A DNA stretch of 64,000 nt. Source: Bacteroidota bacterium (GTDB taxonomy: Bacteria > Bacteroidota > Bacteroidia > Chitinophagales > Chitinophagaceae). This document shows positions 9,011 through 16,410 of this stretch, one piece after another (position 1 is the stretch's first letter; every line of letters starts with the position of its first letter). The stretch is taken from NCBI GenBank assembly GCA_023416995.1, contig JAEZGI010000027.1, forward strand, positions 186,001 through 250,000, read 5' to 3'. The position numbers and the translations under genes are program-made. The notes beneath the pieces are model-generated. The model saw only the letters and a program-made list of their open reading frames with translations. It was not told the DNA's origin and ran no database searches.

Positions 9011-9124
9011 GCCCCTGTTTTTACAGTAAGCTCTAACTACTACCCATTAGTTCTACTTCCTGCGGACCTATTTTATTCTACTTGCTGCCAGCGAACCGTT
9101 TTTTGAATCTTAAATCAGTGGTGT

Positions 9125-9391
9125 ATGTATTCGTATGCGTTGTTAGAAACAGGATGTTATTATTTGATCCAGGAAAAGCAGGATTCCGGAATCAGCCTGA
9201 TCAGGATCACTATGGAAACCGATTATTGCATGTTTGTGACCAGTTATGGTGAAGGACCTGTGATGGAATGGAAGAAAAAGACAGACACGATTCATGATAT
9301 ATTGGAATTAATGGATGAAGAAAAGGTAAAAGAATGGGAATCAATATATAATGATAACCAGGATGCCTATTACGAGGAGGATGATGATTAA
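9125..9391 (+). CDS. Small acidic cytosolic protein of unknown function
   Basis: The 88-residue protein (MYSYALLETGCYYLIQEKQD start) has no signal peptide or membrane segment and ends in a strongly acidic tail, YYEEDDD. The middle contains WKKKTDTIHDILELMDEEKVKEWESIYND, predicted helical. I do not recognise a named domain. The open frame fills most of the interval between a candidate promoter and the next gene, and codon use resembles its neighbours, so I judge it to be real. It stands 108 bp upstream of the transglutaminase-like gene on the same strand. Confidence 0.65.
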   Translation: MYSYALLETGCYYLIQEKQDSGISLIRITMETDYCMFVTSYGEGPVMEWKKKTDTIHDILELMDEEKVKEWESIYNDNQDAYYEEDDD

Positions 9392-9498
9392 GTTTTCTGA
9401 CGAAATTTGAATAACTACCGTCGTTTTCGCAAACATTTATGACCAGCTTCATAAAAAACTGGTACAGTTTTGCGTTAACTGAATGAGTACGAAAGATT

Positions 9499-10404
9499 AT
9501 GGCTCAGTTATCAGAGAAACAAGTTTACATACGCAGGATCGTTTTGATAGTCACCGGGGTGCTCACCGTACTCCCGTTGGCCCCTGTCATCAACCGATAC
9601 CTGCCGCCTATAATGCTTGGTTCATATAATCTTGATCTTTTACTTTCCATCACTTTAGCGGCGCTTTTAACCTGGCTGGTACTGCGGCTTTTCAGATTTT
9701 TATTGATACCTGCAATTTTTTTCCTGGTTATCGTATTGTTTTACAACCAGTTCTCCAATGGTTATGGTTTTAATACCATGATCAACGATTACCGGACAAT
9801 GGTTGAAAACAACTGGGGCAATAGCGAAAAGAAAGAAAAAAACCTTGTTGTTACTCCCTCGTTTTTTGATGGACCGCTTACTAAAACTGTCAAGGCGCTG
9901 CAATCAAAGGTGGATTACAAAGACTCCGTGGTCCGGAATTTTGCGGTTCAGCATTCACTTGAGTTTTTTGATGAATATCACATGAAGTATGGCCCGATGG
10001 TTCGGCTTTTGTCTTTGTTCAAACATATTAATTCCAACTTTAAATACGTTTCTGATTCTTACAGGGATGAATATTTTGCGGGGGCCCGGGAAACAATTTT
10101 GAATGGACTGGGAGGCGACTGTGATGATCACACTTTGTTGATGGTATCGTGTTTGAAAGCTATCGGCGGTCATGTCAGGATGGTGTTGACCGAAGGGCAT
10201 CTTTATCCCGAACTGCTGGCCGGTGATGAAAAATCTTTTGAAAGAATGCAGCAGGCTATTGTGCATTTATTCGGAAATGAAGCGATAGACAATATGTACT
10301 ATCATGAGCAGGACGGGCAATATTGGATTAATCTTGATTATAGCGCTAAATATCCTGGTGGGCCCTACGTAAGTGAAATTGCTTATGCAATCATAGAACT
10401 GTGA
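9499..10404 (+). CDS. Membrane-anchored transglutaminase-like protein
   Basis: The 301-residue protein has about three N-terminal membrane helices (roughly residues 12-34, 46-62 and 64-84) and a C-terminal transglutaminase-like cysteine protease fold. The candidate triad is Cys208 in GLGGDCDDHT, His234 in TEGHLYPEL and Asp280 in YWINLDYS, in the usual order and spacing. Members of this fold hydrolyse or cross-link peptides, or serve as binding domains; the substrate here cannot be told from sequence. The catalytic domain probably faces the periplasm, though this depends on the number of helices. The next gene, another membrane protein, starts 59 bp later on the same strand. Confidence 0.8.
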   Translation: MAQLSEKQVYIRRIVLIVTGVLTVLPLAPVINRYLPPIMLGSYNLDLLLSITLAALLTWLVLRLFRFLLIPAIFFLVIVLFYNQFSNGYGFNTMINDYRTMVENNWGNSEKKEKNLVVTPSFFDGPLTKTVKALQSKVDYKDSVVRNFAVQHSLEFFDEYHMKYGPMVRLLSLFKHINSNFKYVSDSYRDEYFAGARETILNGLGGDCDDHTLLMVSCLKAIGGHVRMVLTEGHLYPELLAGDEKSFERMQQAIVHLFGNEAIDNMYYHEQDGQYWINLDYSAKYPGGPYVSEIAYAIIEL

Positions 10405-10434
10405 TGTTTAGTCGCTGTATCCGGAGTTAATGGC

Positions 10435-10442
10435 TAGTTTTG
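10435..10442 (+). promoter_or_regulatory. Candidate -7 box upstream of a membrane protein gene
   Basis: TAGTTTTG matches TAnnTTTG and ends 21 bp before the ATG at 10464. No clear -33 TTG is found at 19-21 bp, so the gene may also be read from upstream. Confidence 0.4.
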
Positions 10443-10463
10443 CAAACTGAAATCCCGTAATCT

Positions 10464-11111
10464 ATGAATGCCCTATTTGGAGTTGTTGGCGTAGCCTCCT
10501 CTTTATCCACCCTGGTGGTTTTAATTTTCTTTTCCGTCTCAAAAATTGTGTCGCAAAAACCTGTGCTCAGGTGGATCGCCATCTATTCAGGCATATCGTT
10601 TCTCACAGATGCCCTTCTGCAGTTTTCTGCTGATAAAACCAACTTTACTTTACTATTCACGTTTACTTTGCTCGAATATGGATGTTTTGCATGGATTTTT
10701 TATATGGTGCTTGACAAGCCGCTCCACAAAAAGCTGATCGTTTTAGGTTCGTTTCTTTTCCTTGTTATTGTATGTATAACCTTATCAAATTTTGGCAGCC
10801 AGGAATTTGACAACGTGAACTCAGGCACCGAAGCCATTTTAATCATTATCTACAGCATACTTTACTTCAGCGAGAAACTGAATATTGAGAACCTGGAGCC
10901 GATTTTTGATAATCCCCGTGCCTATATTGTTATTGGTTGCCTGTTCTACCTCGCGGGGAATCTATTTTTGTTTATCACTACAGAAGCTCAAAACACAAGT
11001 ATCTGGATCATCAATTCGCTGTTTAACCTGGTCAAGAACATTTTCTTCCTCGTCGCGATTCGTCAGTGCACCAGGCCAAAAAAAGAAGTCACCACATTAC
11101 GTTACTCGTAG
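10464..11111 (+). CDS. Multi-pass membrane protein of unknown function
   Basis: The 215-residue protein is almost entirely hydrophobic, with about seven likely membrane helices separated by short polar loops (for example VVGVASSLSTLVVLIFFSV, then LLFTFTLLEYGCFAWIFYMV, and a last helix before the basic tail IRQCTRPKKE). I recognise no named family and see no catalytic motif. Size and helix spacing resemble the convergent neighbour at 11311-12015; both have an aromatic helix of the form LLEYGCFAWIFYM / LLDVPFVLYIFYL near residue 70-85, so they may be distant paralogues. Signal reception or lipid handling are possible but unsupported. Confidence 0.7.
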   Translation: MNALFGVVGVASSLSTLVVLIFFSVSKIVSQKPVLRWIAIYSGISFLTDALLQFSADKTNFTLLFTFTLLEYGCFAWIFYMVLDKPLHKKLIVLGSFLFLVIVCITLSNFGSQEFDNVNSGTEAILIIIYSILYFSEKLNIENLEPIFDNPRAYIVIGCLFYLAGNLFLFITTEAQNTSIWIINSLFNLVKNIFFLVAIRQCTRPKKEVTTLRYS

Positions 11112-11310
11112 GTTGCGGTTTTAATCTTTTCAGACCATTGGCTCCTCAGCAATAATATCGCCCTTAAACGATCAATCAAACTACGCATAACAAGGAAGTA
11201 ACCCGGCGTTTCCCGGGCGCGGATATAACCTGCAGCAGTGTTGATGATTTAGCGATGTATCCAGGCCGGTGCAGCTATTGAATTTCCCGCTCTGCAGACC
11301 CAGGCACCAA

Positions 11311-12015
11311 TCAATCAATGATACGGATCAGGACCTCATTTACCAGCTTTGGTTTTACGGCAGGCGCCCTGTTAAGGTTTTTTGAAAGAAAACCTACTGA
11401 AGCTATGGCCACACTCAGAACTGATGAAGTATGGTATACAATATTTATGTCAGTGATATACTGGTCGTTCGCGGTGGGCGGATACACATAGGTAAACAGA
11501 AAGCAAACGATATAAGTAGCGTACTCAAATAACAGGGCAAAGTACAGGACCGCAATGGCTTTACGACGCGGAACATGTTCCACCTTTTGGAAGTAATCGA
11601 TTATTTCACGAATTACCAGCACCAGGATAATTAAAACACCAGCGCCCACAAAATATTTGAAAGCGTCGTCAGTGAAGCCGCGGACCAGCCCATTTATAAT
11701 TTCCAGGAATAGATATACCGGGATAATAATACGTATTGCCTGACGCATACGCTCCATCGTTGTATTCAGGTAAAAGATATATAACACAAACGGGACATCA
11801 AGCAAATTATAAGTCACCCTGATCATCTCGTAAGCAGCGTTGGAAACGAATGGTAAAAACCCGGTGCCGTTTATAATGCCACCGACCATCCAGTATAAAG
11901 CAAAAAACAGAAGGGGAACATCCTTCGTTAACCTGCGAAAAACCACAATTAATAAGGGGATGCAACTGACCGAAAGGGCCAGTGCGCTTATAATGTTATA
12001 GAAAAGTTCTTTCAA
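11311..12015 (-). CDS. Multi-pass membrane protein of unknown function, possible paralogue of its neighbour
   Basis: The 234-residue protein has about seven predicted membrane helices (the first covers about residues 7-27, IISALALSVSCIPLLIVVF) and a short polar C-terminus. No named domain is recognised. It is convergent with the similar-sized membrane protein ending at 11111, 199 bp away; the intervening stretch has no open frame or convincing terminator. The shared aromatic helix (LLDVPFVLYIFYLNTTMERMR here) followed by a basic loop is the main reason to suspect common origin. Function is unknown. Confidence 0.7.
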   Translation of the reverse strand: MKELFYNIISALALSVSCIPLLIVVFRRLTKDVPLLFFALYWMVGGIINGTGFLPFVSNAAYEMIRVTYNLLDVPFVLYIFYLNTTMERMRQAIRIIIPVYLFLEIINGLVRGFTDDAFKYFVGAGVLIILVLVIREIIDYFQKVEHVPRRKAIAVLYFALLFEYATYIVCFLFTYVYPPTANDQYITDINIVYHTSSVLSVAIASVGFLSKNLNRAPAVKPKLVNEVLIRIID

Positions 12016-12194
12016 GCGTTGGTATTGACGAGTAAAAATCGCAAAAAACAGGGCTTATATTGCATCCGGAAATTAATTCCGTAATACTACTTTTCCTGGC
12101 TCGTGCAGAAAATACCATCCCCCGTTTCGCATTCATCCAATATTTCTTCACGATCCACCAAACTATGTATATTCAGGCGCCAAAACTAACAGTT

Positions 12195-13631
12195 ATGAAA
12201 AAATTTTTCCTCGCCGGCATCGCAATCTTAATGTTGGCGACAACTTCCAGGGCACAGGCCACAGATGTTGCAACCGACTATCTTACACCAGAATTTCACA
12301 AGTCACGCCGCGATTCGGCCCGGGCCAAAATGCCCGACAACTCAGTGCTGGTAGTTTTCTCGTACCCCACACGCACCTTTTCAAACGACGTGAGTTATGT
12401 ATATCATGCCAACCCAGATATGTACTATTTCACGGGTTATAAAGAACCGCACGGCGTGCTGTTCATTTTTAAGGAAACACAACAGTCGCCTGGGGGTGCG
12501 TACAATGAACTATTATTTATCCAGGAAAAAAATGCTGCTGCTGAACAGTGGACGGGCAGACGGATCGGAACAGAGGGTGTGAAAACAGCACTCGGTTTTA
12601 CGAATGTTTTCAACGGAAGAGACTTCAAAAATCACCCACAGGATTTTCAGAAGTTTAATACGGTTCTCCTGGATAGAATCCCGATTGATGTGCCTGATGC
12701 AAGGGGTGACACCGCTGACCTGTATGATCTGATCAGAATTTTTAAGGAAAAATCCGGTCTGAGTATCGATAAGAAATTCAATTATACCGCCTACCGCCAA
12801 CTGACAGGTTCACTGCGTGAAATAAAAACAGAAGAAGAAATGACGCTGATCCGCAAAGCTGTCGAAATCTCCTGCATTGGCCAGGCGGAGGTAATGCGTG
12901 CCATTCATCCAAAAATGTCGGAACGCGAAGTGCAGGGGCTCCATGAGTTTGTTCACAAAAAATATGGGGCTGAGCATGTGGGATATCCTTCGATTGTTGG
13001 TGCCGGTAACAACGGCTGCGTTTTACATTATGAAGAAAACGGGAAACTAAACGTAGGAAAAGACCTGCTGCTGATGGATGTCGGCGCAGAATACCACGGA
13101 TATACTGCAGATGTTACCCGCACTATTCCCGCCAGCGGAAAATTCACTCCGGAACAGCGCGCTATTTACCAGGTGGTTTATGATGCACAGGAAGCTTGTT
13201 TTGCGATGCTGAAAGAGGGCGTGGCCTGGAGAGATGTGAATGCGAAATCACGGGAGGTGATTGCAGCCGGGCTACTTCGGCTTGGGGTAGTAAAAAAGAA
13301 AGAAGACGCAAACAAATATTATCCGCATGGTCTTGGTCATCATATCGGGCTGGATGTTCATGATCGGAGCGCTTCTCCGGTATTGAAAAAGAATATGGTG
13401 ATGACTATCGAGCCCGGGATTTATATTCCTGAGAACAGTGACTGCGATAAAAAATGGTGGGGGATCGCGGTGAGAATAGAAGACGATGTTTTGATCCGCG
13501 AGAAAGACTATGAGTTGCTATCAACTGCTGCCCCACGGAAAGTGGAAGAGATTGAGAAAATGATTGCGGAAAAAAGCATCTTCGAAAATTACACCCTGCC
13601 ACCATTGAAGGCAGGTAAAAAGGCTTTCTAA
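12195..13631 (+). CDS. Secreted Xaa-Pro aminopeptidase (peptidase M24B)
   Basis: The 478-residue protein begins with a signal peptide (KKFFLAGIAILMLATTSRAQ), then an aminopeptidase P N-terminal domain (MPDNSVLVVFSYPTRTF onward) and the pita-bread catalytic domain. The two-metal ligands are all present: the DVGAEYHGYTADVTRT aspartates, the histidine of HGLGHHIGLDVHD, and the glutamates of MTIEPGIYIP and VRIEDDVLI. It would remove N-terminal residues that precede proline, in the periplasm or outside. I chose ATG 12195 because the upstream in-frame start at 12060 would put 45 extra residues before an otherwise standard signal peptide. No strong terminator follows directly; a stem-loop without a T-run lies near 13630-13685. 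Confidence 0.92.
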   Translation: MKKFFLAGIAILMLATTSRAQATDVATDYLTPEFHKSRRDSARAKMPDNSVLVVFSYPTRTFSNDVSYVYHANPDMYYFTGYKEPHGVLFIFKETQQSPGGAYNELLFIQEKNAAAEQWTGRRIGTEGVKTALGFTNVFNGRDFKNHPQDFQKFNTVLLDRIPIDVPDARGDTADLYDLIRIFKEKSGLSIDKKFNYTAYRQLTGSLREIKTEEEMTLIRKAVEISCIGQAEVMRAIHPKMSEREVQGLHEFVHKKYGAEHVGYPSIVGAGNNGCVLHYEENGKLNVGKDLLLMDVGAEYHGYTADVTRTIPASGKFTPEQRAIYQVVYDAQEACFAMLKEGVAWRDVNAKSREVIAAGLLRLGVVKKKEDANKYYPHGLGHHIGLDVHDRSASPVLKKNMVMTIEPGIYIPENSDCDKKWWGIAVRIEDDVLIREKDYELLSTAAPRKVEEIEKMIAEKSIFENYTLPPLKAGKKAF

Positions 13632-13873
13632 AAACGGTTCCCGTATTTCTACCATTTTAAGCTTAAACCTTAAATGGGAACGACGCGCCGAAGAGTTTGA
13701 TTTACAAAACCTTATGTATCAAATTTACAACATCGCATTAACGACGCTGGAAAATGTTAATTAAATGTTAGCAACTTCCCGTGCTGTTTGATCGTAGGTT
13801 TACGGTAATCGCAGTAATAAATGAAGTTTTAACATTGGGCGTTTCTGCTCTGGTACAGATAATAGTCATGTAT

Positions 13874-13881
13874 TACATTTG
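13874..13881 (+). promoter_or_regulatory. Candidate -7 box ahead of the A/C-rich tract
   Basis: TACATTTG matches TAnnTTTG. A TCTG 21 bp upstream (13849-13852) is an imperfect -33 element. A transcript starting near 13887 would run through the A/C-rich repeats to the hairpin at 14213-14240. Confidence 0.35.
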
Positions 13882-13954
13882 TATTGTCAGCTGAATAACC
13901 GATATCCTTTGTAAAAGAATCATTTTCAATAATTGATAACCAAATTAATCCTTA

Positions 13955-14100
13955 GAAAAACCAACAGATCCTAAATCCGAACGAAAAACCAAACATCCGG
14001 ATCCAACGAAAACCAAACCTTAAAATCCAAAGTCCGAACAAAAAACCTACATCCAAATCCAAAGAAAACCAAATCCTAAAATCCAATCAATCCTGAGAAC
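13955..14100 (+). repeat. Five imperfect tandem units of an A/C-rich sequence
   Basis: Units start at 13955, 13983, 14008, 14040 and 14064 and run 24-37 nt. Each opens with (G)AAAAACC(A)A and continues with copies of ATCC or AAATCC, often ending CGAAC or CAAC. The plus strand is very poor in G and T throughout, so it should stay unstructured as RNA. Unit lengths and sequences drift, unlike a CRISPR array. Confidence 0.65.
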
Positions 14101-14212
14101 CCGGTCGATATCCTAAAAACCTAATAACCGTCAAAGAGCTTAAAAGAACTGAATCCAATCCCATAGAAAGCAAATTGAATAGGTTGGTCGACTGATTTCC
14201 AAATTTTTTAAG

Positions 14213-14247
14213 AGCCGCTATCCCGTCCAAGGTAGCGGCTTTTAAAT
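14213..14247. terminator. Intrinsic terminator after the A/C-rich tract
   Basis: AGCCGCTA (14213-14220) pairs with TAGCGGCT (14233-14240) around a 12-nt loop and is followed by TTTAAATTT. An AAATTTTTTAAG stretch precedes it, so it could work in both directions. Confidence 0.7.
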
Positions 14248-14312
14248 TTCTGATCCGGCATTCCGGTATTCACGCTCTTGCACGTACATTTACAGTACTG
14301 CATTAAAAGACT

Positions 14313-15002
14313 ATGAAATACTTTTATTTACTGGGTTTGTGCTGCATCTTACTCTTCGCATGTGAACAGGGAGTGCCCTATAAGGTTTTGCCTGCGGCGG
14401 ATTTTGAACTGATGATTTCAGAAACGAACACGCAATTACTGGATCTGCGGTCGTCCGAAGCCTATACCCGGGGACATTTACATAACGCGCGACCAGCCGA
14501 GTGGAAAAACGAAGAATCTTTTAGCGAGTTTGCGTCGACGCTCGATAAAAAAATCCCTGTTTTGATTTACGACGACTCAGCCACCTACAGCCCGCAGGTT
14601 GCAAAGTTTCTACAATACAAAGGATTCCTCGTTACCGAGTTACAAAACGGGTTTGCAGGCTGGCAACAGGCGGGCAAGCCAGTGACCCAGGCGCCCCCAC
14701 CTACTCCCATCTCACTCGCGGAATACCGGGTTATGACTTCGCTCAGCCCGGTCGTACTGGTTGATTTTGGAGCGGCATGGTGTCCTCCATGCAGAAAGAT
14801 GGATCCGGTGCTGGAGCAACTGCAAATGGAAGAAGGTAATAAGTTCAAGCTAATAAAAATTGACGGCGGCATTCAAACCGCACTTATGAAATCTGTTCAG
14901 GCTTCCAGCCTTCCAACTTTTATAATTTACAAAAATGGGATGGAAACCTGGCGGCGCGAAGGCATAGTGCCCTTAGCAGAATTAAAGGCAAGAATTAATT
15001 AA
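14313..15002 (+). CDS. Lipoprotein with a degenerate rhodanese domain fused to a thioredoxin domain
   Basis: The 229-residue protein has a lipobox (LLFAC, Cys17), a rhodanese-like domain at about residues 25-122 and a thioredoxin-like domain at about 130-229. The thioredoxin active site is intact, WCPPC with Cys157 and Cys160, and is followed by the expected cis-proline context SSLPTFIIY. In the rhodanese domain the position of the catalytic cysteine, after IPVLIY, is Asp87 (YDDSATYS), so sulfur transfer by the normal mechanism is not possible. It probably sits in the periplasm on a membrane and handles disulfides, with the rhodanese part as a binding module. The next gene starts 23 bp downstream, suggesting co-transcription. 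Confidence 0.85.
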   Translation: MKYFYLLGLCCILLFACEQGVPYKVLPAADFELMISETNTQLLDLRSSEAYTRGHLHNARPAEWKNEESFSEFASTLDKKIPVLIYDDSATYSPQVAKFLQYKGFLVTELQNGFAGWQQAGKPVTQAPPPTPISLAEYRVMTSLSPVVLVDFGAAWCPPCRKMDPVLEQLQMEEGNKFKLIKIDGGIQTALMKSVQASSLPTFIIYKNGMETWRREGIVPLAELKARIN

Positions 15003-15025
15003 ACACTACACCAACATCATCCTAA

Positions 15026-16021
15026 ATGCTTTATAAGTTCTACTTAGCAATCTTCCTGATCTTCACCACCTTTTCGGTCAACGCTCAACAGCTCGAAATA
15101 CTTACTTCCGGGGAACCCGTATCAATACGGGGACTCAGCGTAGTTTCGGACGAAATTATCTGGGTAAGCGGAAGCCGTGGCAAAGTGGGTCGTTCTACAA
15201 ATAGCGGAAAAACCTGGACCTGGGTAACTGTGGCAGGTTACGAAAAAAGGGAGTTCAGAGACATTGAAGCAATTGATTCCAATACTGCTATCATTCTGGC
15301 GATCGCCGAACCGGGCGAAATCCTGAAAACCACAGATGGCGGCCGGTCGTGGAAACCGGTTTATTCCGATAGCAGCAAAGGCGTCTTTATGGATGCCTTT
15401 CATTTTGAAGGGGCATACGGAACTGCGATCGGTGATCCCCTGGAGGGCGACAGCACGATCTATCTGGTTACAACCAATGATAAAGGTAACACCTGGAAGC
15501 GTGTTCCTACAACTCCTGTTGTGTACCCGGGCGAAGCATGTTTCGCCTCAAGCGGCACCAATATAGTCACCCTAAAAGCCGGTAACTACCTTTTTGCAAC
15601 GGGTGGTAAATCTTCCCGTTTGTTTTACAACGATAATGTTTACCCATTGCCACTTCTACAGGGTAAAGAAAGTACCGGGGCTAACTCAATGGCCAGATCC
15701 GGATCGCAACTGGTAATCGTGGGCGGCGATTTTGCAAACGACACCATTCAAACGGGTAACGCAGCGCTCGTGAGACTTGGTAAAAAGCCAGCGATAACCG
15801 TTCCGGCTACTCCGCCACACGGATACAGAAGTTCGGTGGCTTTTATCACAGCCGCAACACTTATCACCTGTGGCACTTCAGGGGTCGACATCAGCAGCGA
15901 TGGAGGGAAAAACTGGAAACTGATTTCAAAAGACGGCTACCATGTTTGTCAAAAAGCCAAAAATGGTTCCGCCGTTTATCTTGCGGGCTCCAATGGCAGG
16001 ATAGCCCGGTATGTACAATAA
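15026..16021 (+). CDS. Secreted beta-propeller protein, Ycf48/BNR-like
   Basis: The 331-residue protein has a signal peptide (YKFYLAIFLIFTTFSVNAQQ) and repeated propeller blades with the Asp-box-like signature S/T-x-D/N-x-G-x-T/S-W: RSTNSGKTWTWV, KTTDGGRSWKPV, TTNDKGNTWKRV and SSDGGKNWKLI. That pattern is shared by Ycf48-type assembly factors and BNR-repeat glycosidases. No sialidase catalytic residues are evident, so a scaffold or binding role is more likely. It follows the rhodanese-thioredoxin lipoprotein by 23 bp and probably shares its transcript. Confidence 0.82.
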   Translation: MLYKFYLAIFLIFTTFSVNAQQLEILTSGEPVSIRGLSVVSDEIIWVSGSRGKVGRSTNSGKTWTWVTVAGYEKREFRDIEAIDSNTAIILAIAEPGEILKTTDGGRSWKPVYSDSSKGVFMDAFHFEGAYGTAIGDPLEGDSTIYLVTTNDKGNTWKRVPTTPVVYPGEACFASSGTNIVTLKAGNYLFATGGKSSRLFYNDNVYPLPLLQGKESTGANSMARSGSQLVIVGGDFANDTIQTGNAALVRLGKKPAITVPATPPHGYRSSVAFITAATLITCGTSGVDISSDGGKNWKLISKDGYHVCQKAKNGSAVYLAGSNGRIARYVQ

Positions 16022-16075
16022 TGAAGTGCTCCTAAGCCGCAGACTTATAAAATTCAACAACCACAACCTTATCAA

Positions 16076-16408
16076 GTGATACGTACTATATTATTGCTGG
16101 TAGCCTCGAATGTGTTTATGACCATAGCCTGGTATGGTCATTTGAAACAAGCCAATGTACCGCTGTATAAGGCAATCATTGCCAGTTGGCTGATTGCTTT
16201 TTTTGAATATTGCCTGATGGTTCCCGCAAACCGTATGGGTTATGCAAATGGATTTTCTGGTTTCCAGTTAAAGATGACCCAGGAAGTGATCACACTGGTA
16301 GTGTTCTCTGTTTTTGCTGTGGTGTACCTAAAGGAGCCTTTCCACTGGAAATACCTTGTAAGTTTCGCCTTCCTGATGGGCGCCGTGTATTTTATGTTTA
16401 AAAAGTAA
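16076..16408 (+). CDS. DMT-superfamily membrane protein (DUF486)
   Basis: The 110-residue protein has four predicted membrane helices and the DUF486 signature around NVFMTIAWYGHLK (residues 11-23), EYCLMVPANRMGY (about 44-56) and FSGFQLKMTQEVITLVVFSVFAV. These proteins resemble half-size drug/metabolite transporters, but transport has not been assigned. The start is GTG at 16076; no ATG lies at a suitable place. The gene ends 2 bp before the end of convergent smc, with no room for a terminator. Confidence 0.85.
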   Translation: MIRTILLLVASNVFMTIAWYGHLKQANVPLYKAIIASWLIAFFEYCLMVPANRMGYANGFSGFQLKMTQEVITLVVFSVFAVVYLKEPFHWKYLVSFAFLMGAVYFMFKK

Positions 16409-16410
16409 GG

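Larger units (their letters stand above)
13887..14247 (+). ncRNA. Possible non-coding RNA in a 680-bp gene-free interval
   Basis: The interval 13632-14312 has no plausible protein-coding frame on either strand. It contains, in order, a stem-loop near 13650-13680, a -7-like box at 13874, an A/C-rich repeat tract at 13955-14100 and a good intrinsic terminator at 14213-14243. This order suits an independently transcribed RNA of roughly 360 nt. It could equally be a long 3' untranslated region of the aminopeptidase gene or a leader of the downstream lipoprotein gene, whose ATG lies 70 bp after the terminator. It does not resemble tmRNA, 6S RNA or RNase P RNA as far as I can tell. Confidence 0.35.

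Noticed and set aside
11112..11310. A terminator between the two convergent membrane protein genes
   Set aside because: CCCGG/CCGGG sequences occur near 11200 but form no stable stem with a T-run.
13955..14100. A CRISPR array in the tandem A/C-rich units
   Set aside because: Unit lengths vary from 24 to 37 nt, the repeats are not near-identical, there are no unique spacers of constant size, and no cas gene is nearby.
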